Positions 61,240 to 64,000 of a stretch of DNA of 64,000 nt are shown here, one piece after another (within the stretch, counting starts at the first letter, position 1; every line of letters begins with the position of its first letter). This DNA is from an uncultured Bacteroides sp. (GTDB taxonomy: Bacteria; Bacteroidota; Bacteroidia; Bacteroidales; Bacteroidaceae), in the NCBI GenBank assembly GCA_900766005.1, contig CAAFTU010000048.1:1-64000 (forward strand). Reading direction: 5' to 3'. The notes under the pieces are model-generated. The model was not told the DNA's origin and ran no database searches. It saw only the letters and a program-made list of their open reading frames with translations. The translations under genes and the position numbers were made by a program.

Positions 61240-62415
61240 TTAGTTGAAAGCAGTGGCCAGATTGCCCTCTTTCTGGTCTTTCAAAGCCTGCTGGTAGTTG
61301 GCTTCTTTCTGAGCCGGAGTGATGGGAGTAATCTTCATACCGTTTTTCAGGTTCTGAACGCCTTCAATCACGATCTTATCACCGGCAGACAGACCGGAAG
61401 TCACCAGGTAGTCTTTGCCGTTATCCAGGTTGAAAATACTGATTTCCGTATATTTCAGTGTGTTGTCGGGCTGCAGGGTGTAGACAAATTTCTTGTCCTG
61501 TATTTCTACCGTAGCCGATTGCGGAATGCTGATGATGTTTTCCAGGTGGTAGGGAATCAGGATGTTGGCAGTACCACCGCTGCGGAGGATATGCTCTTTG
61601 TTGGAGAAAATGGCACGCATGCTTACCGAGCCGGTAGCCTGGTCGATAACGCCTGTTACAGCATCCACCTTTCCTTCCAGTCCGTATTCCGTACCGTCAA
61701 TCAGCTGCAGTCTGATGGCCGGCATCTTGCTGATTTCTTCCTTCAGCGAACCGCTCGATTTGGTCATGGCAAGCAGTTCTTTTTCAGTCATGGAGAAATA
61801 CACATACACCTCGTCGATTTCCGACACCGTAGTCATCGGCGTCTGGATAGACGGGCTCACCAAGGCACCCAGACGATAAGGGATGTTGTTGATGACACCG
61901 TCCGACGGGCTTTTCACCTGTGTGAATGACAAGTTCTGTTCGGCAGCCGTGAGCTGAGCCTGTGCCTGTGCCAATTGTGCTTTGGCCTGCAGCAAGGCAT
62001 TTTCGGCCATCGACAAGTCATAGTCGCTGATAATCTGCTTCTTGTTCAACTCCTTTTTGTTGTCGAACGTCATTTGCTGCGTGCTTACCGCCGCCTTGGC
62101 CGTAGCTACAGCTGCTCTGGCTGTGTTGGCAGCCGACTGGTATTGAGTGGGGTCAATGATGAAGAGTGTTTGTCCTTTGCGCACAGTGGCTCCTTCATCT
62201 ACACACAACTTGGTTATGAAGCCTGATACTTGAGGGCGTATTTCTACGTCTTGTTTACCTCGGATGGTAGCAGGATAAGTGGTGGTTAGGTTGGCAGTGA
62301 TGGGCTGTAACTCCTCTACTGCATACTCAGGCACTTTCCCGGCGTCATTGCTTTTGTTGCCGCAACTCGACAGAAGGGCTAAGCAAAATGCAAATAAAAC
62401 AACTTTACTTTTCAT
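61240..62415 (-). CDS. RND efflux periplasmic adaptor lipoprotein (AcrA family)
   Basis: A 391-residue membrane-fusion protein, first gene of the efflux operon. It has a lipobox (SSC, Cys18), a barrel-sandwich hybrid half (EIRPQVSGFITKLCVDEGATVRKG), and a helical hairpin of about 100 to 165. The second half-barrel (KSPSDGVINNIPYRLGALV) and a beta-barrel plus membrane-proximal domain follow. It links permease and outer-membrane duct. No local repressor gene is seen next to it in this window. Confidence 0.95.
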   Translation of the reverse strand: MKSKVVLFAFCLALLSSCGNKSNDAGKVPEYAVEELQPITANLTTTYPATIRGKQDVEIRPQVSGFITKLCVDEGATVRKGQTLFIIDPTQYQSAANTARAAVATAKAAVSTQQMTFDNKKELNKKQIISDYDLSMAENALLQAKAQLAQAQAQLTAAEQNLSFTQVKSPSDGVINNIPYRLGALVSPSIQTPMTTVSEIDEVYVYFSMTEKELLAMTKSSGSLKEEISKMPAIRLQLIDGTEYGLEGKVDAVTGVIDQATGSVSMRAIFSNKEHILRSGGTANILIPYHLENIISIPQSATVEIQDKKFVYTLQPDNTLKYTEISIFNLDNGKDYLVTSGLSAGDKIVIEGVQNLKNGMKITPITPAQKEANYQQALKDQKEGNLATAFN

Positions 62416-62490
62416 ACTTACTATTTATCTGTTTATAAAATGTTTGCTTGTTAGGTTGTTGCAGCTTCTCATAGAAATAGGTTGAAGGAT

Positions 62491-62530
62491 AAAAAACCGG
62501 AAACTAACTGTATGCTATTAGTTTCCGGTT
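62491..62530 (-). terminator. Terminator of the GH2 gene
   Basis: AACCGGAAACTAA (62495-62507) pairs over 13 bp with TTAGTTTCCGGTT (62518-62530). On the minus strand it is followed by TTTTTT, ending the beta-galactosidase transcript before the efflux operon starts. Confidence 0.8.
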
Positions 62531-62590
62531 GCAAAATTACTTTAAATTCGTTATTCTTGTATTTTGATATCGTCTTTTTTAACTATGTTT

Positions 62591-64000
62591 TTACTTCATT
62601 TTATGATAGACAGGTGTCATAATGAAAGTAAAATCATAGTCTTGGTAGGGCAGACGGTATTTTTCCAGCGGAATAGCTCCCCAGCTGTTGACACAAGCCA
62701 ATCCCATTTGTGCTTTGTCAATGCAGAAGTTGGTAAAGTCTACCGGGGCTACCTCCTGCGAGTGGCGCTGGTCTTTTTCTTCCCCGTCGTCCAGCGATTC
62801 GATGGTATAGTTCAGTGCCGAAGCCGAGAACGGAGCATCAGCTACAAACTGCAGCCCGTTGCCGCCCCTGTTCAGCAGTCTCCACCAGCGGATATCAGTC
62901 TTGGTGCCGTTTTCCTGCGGACGGATGTAAGCGTAGAACTGTTCGGCCACTGTCTGGCGGTATTTGCCCACCAGCGCTCCGTGGTTGCGGTCCGCATAGT
63001 TTTCCACCGGTCCGCGTCCGTAGAATTCCACTTCATCGAAGGTTTGCGGCAATTGCATCTGCATACCGAAGCGGAACATGTCAGACACCTTCTGGCTCTT
63101 GTCGGCCACCATTTTCTGGTTCACCTTCACCGCACCTTCGTTATTGATGGTGTATGTGAGATACAATTTTGCTCCGGTGGCTTTCATTTCATACTCAGCA
63201 CGAACCACAGCCTGTTCGTTTTCGATAGCCTGTTTCAGTGAAGTCAGTTTCAGCTGCGGATTCTTCCACACGGCATACTTCTTCTGCAAGCCTGCACCGT
63301 AATCATTGTCGGTGGGAGCACGCCAGAAGTTGGGTGTCAGCATGCTGCCTTCTTCCATCAGCTGCATGCCGTTTACGTCGTAGCGGCAGAGGTAACCATT
63401 CTGCTTGTTGAACTCAATGGTGAAGTTTTCGCCGTTCACAATCAGATAGCTTGTGTCATTGACTTGCACTGTGGGCACCTTTACAGCCACATTCGTTGTC
63501 TGTTGGTTGGCCAGTTTCATGTCCGGAGCCTGATAATCCCGGAGTGTCAGCTGGTCGTAGGCAACGGTTGTTCCCGGAGCCAGCAGGTTTTCTCCCGCTT
63601 TCAGCTTGTAGCTCACGTTGAGGAGCACTTCCTTGCACGGGCAGATTCCCTTCAGGTCGATAGGCAGCTGAATCGTGGCTTTCTGTTGCGGAGCCACCTT
63701 CAAGTCGTTCACAAAACCCGACTGCACCACCTCGCCGTCGGCCAGCACCTTCCATTCCAGGTAGTAAGCCGACAAGTCGCGGAAGAAGTTTTCGTTGTAG
63801 ACGGTAATTTCCCCTTTCTGCAAGTCGGCCGGAGTCGTCCAGATATTCTGGTAGAAATATGCCACCTCATAAGCATGCGGGTTGGGCACGCGGTCCGGAC
63901 TGATGAGTCCGTTGTTACAGAAGTTATTGTCGGAGCCATCATACTTGTTGAAGTCGCCGCCATAGCCGTAGATATCCACTCCGTCCTTGTTTTTCCAGTG
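62591..64000 (-). CDS. Glycoside hydrolase family 2 beta-galactosidase-like, C-terminal part (N-terminus outside window)
   Basis: The reading frame is open to the right edge of the window, so only about 470 C-terminal residues are present. It begins in the TIM-barrel end (GYGGDFNKYDGSDNNFCNNGLISPDR, the LacZ-like YGGDF..NDxNFCxxGL region). It continues through a beta-sandwich domain and a Bgal small-chain domain (FWRAPTDNDYGAG, FYGRGPVENYADR, RWWRLL). The catalytic Glu pair lies upstream, outside the window, so activity cannot be assessed. Substrate is probably a beta-galactoside. A GTG at 63979 is an internal codon, not a start. Confidence 0.9.
   Translation of the reverse strand, partial: HWKNKDGVDIYGYGGDFNKYDGSDNNFCNNGLISPDRVPNPHAYEVAYFYQNIWTTPADLQKGEITVYNENFFRDLSAYYLEWKVLADGEVVQSGFVNDLKVAPQQKATIQLPIDLKGICPCKEVLLNVSYKLKAGENLLAPGTTVAYDQLTLRDYQAPDMKLANQQTTNVAVKVPTVQVNDTSYLIVNGENFTIEFNKQNGYLCRYDVNGMQLMEEGSMLTPNFWRAPTDNDYGAGLQKKYAVWKNPQLKLTSLKQAIENEQAVVRAEYEMKATGAKLYLTYTINNEGAVKVNQKMVADKSQKVSDMFRFGMQMQLPQTFDEVEFYGRGPVENYADRNHGALVGKYRQTVAEQFYAYIRPQENGTKTDIRWWRLLNRGGNGLQFVADAPFSASALNYTIESLDDGEEKDQRHSQEVAPVDFTNFCIDKAQMGLACVNSWGAIPLEKYRLPYQDYDFTFIMTPVYHKMK

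Overview
The window reads as chromosome of a gut Bacteroidales species (Bacteroides/Phocaeicola type). Support: a SusC/SusD polysaccharide-utilisation locus (PUL), a hybrid two-component regulator, S46 peptidase, Ser-type sulfatase, DUF4988/DUF5017/DUF4348/DUF4955 lipoproteins, and repeated Bacteroidetes-style promoter -7 boxes (TAnnTTTG) just upstream of genes. No rRNA, tRNA, CRISPR array, insertion sequence or prophage was recognised.

Layout. 1-872: AT-rich, without a convincing gene, but holding an array of palindromes. 873-2618 (minus): ybeY and an SpmA/SpmB-type membrane protein. 2738-8886 (plus): ruvB, a Wzx-like flippase, a DUF389 membrane protein and an S46 dipeptidyl peptidase, probably co-transcribed. 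9172-13728 (plus): phosphate locus of porin, pstS, pstC, pstA, pstB behind three 11-bp-spaced repeats resembling a Pho box. 13839-18971 (minus): DEAD-box RNA helicase, lipoprotein tyrosine phosphatase, and a tight pfkB / sugar-phosphate isomerase / LOG cluster. 19073-20293: M16 protease. 20364-24364 (minus): dapB, an intact signal peptidase I, a second one lacking both catalytic residues, and wbqC. 24449-26383: DUF2851 and DUF4348 proteins, followed by a second palindrome array.

26651-53356 is a glycosaminoglycan locus, most likely for chondroitin or dermatan sulfate or hyaluronan. It has a PL8 lyase, an outer-membrane porin-like protein and dus in between, then SusC, SusD, four surface lipoproteins and two tandem DUF4955 (PL29-like) lyases on the plus strand. 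Facing them are a Ser-type sulfatase and a hybrid two-component regulator. SusC/SusD and the surface lipoproteins would capture the polymer, PL8 and the PL29-like enzymes cut it, the sulfatase desulfates, and the hybrid regulator senses product and switches the locus on. No unsaturated glucuronyl hydrolase (GH88) or sulfatase-maturating enzyme lies in the window.

53569-55408: a CBM9-like protein and an AT-rich three-gene cluster of unknown function (two paralogous membrane proteins around a small secreted peptide with a G10 tract). 55796-62415 (minus): AcrA/AcrB/TolC-type RND pump with an LpxA-type acyltransferase as fourth gene. 62591-64000: C-terminal half of a GH2 beta-galactosidase that runs off the window.

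Most noteworthy: the two palindrome arrays with about 22-bp pitch, the AT-rich paralog/peptide cluster, the catalytically dead signal peptidase beside a live one, the LpxA paralog in an efflux operon, the stalk module shared by glycan-binding proteins and a lyase, and the Pho-box-like repeats.
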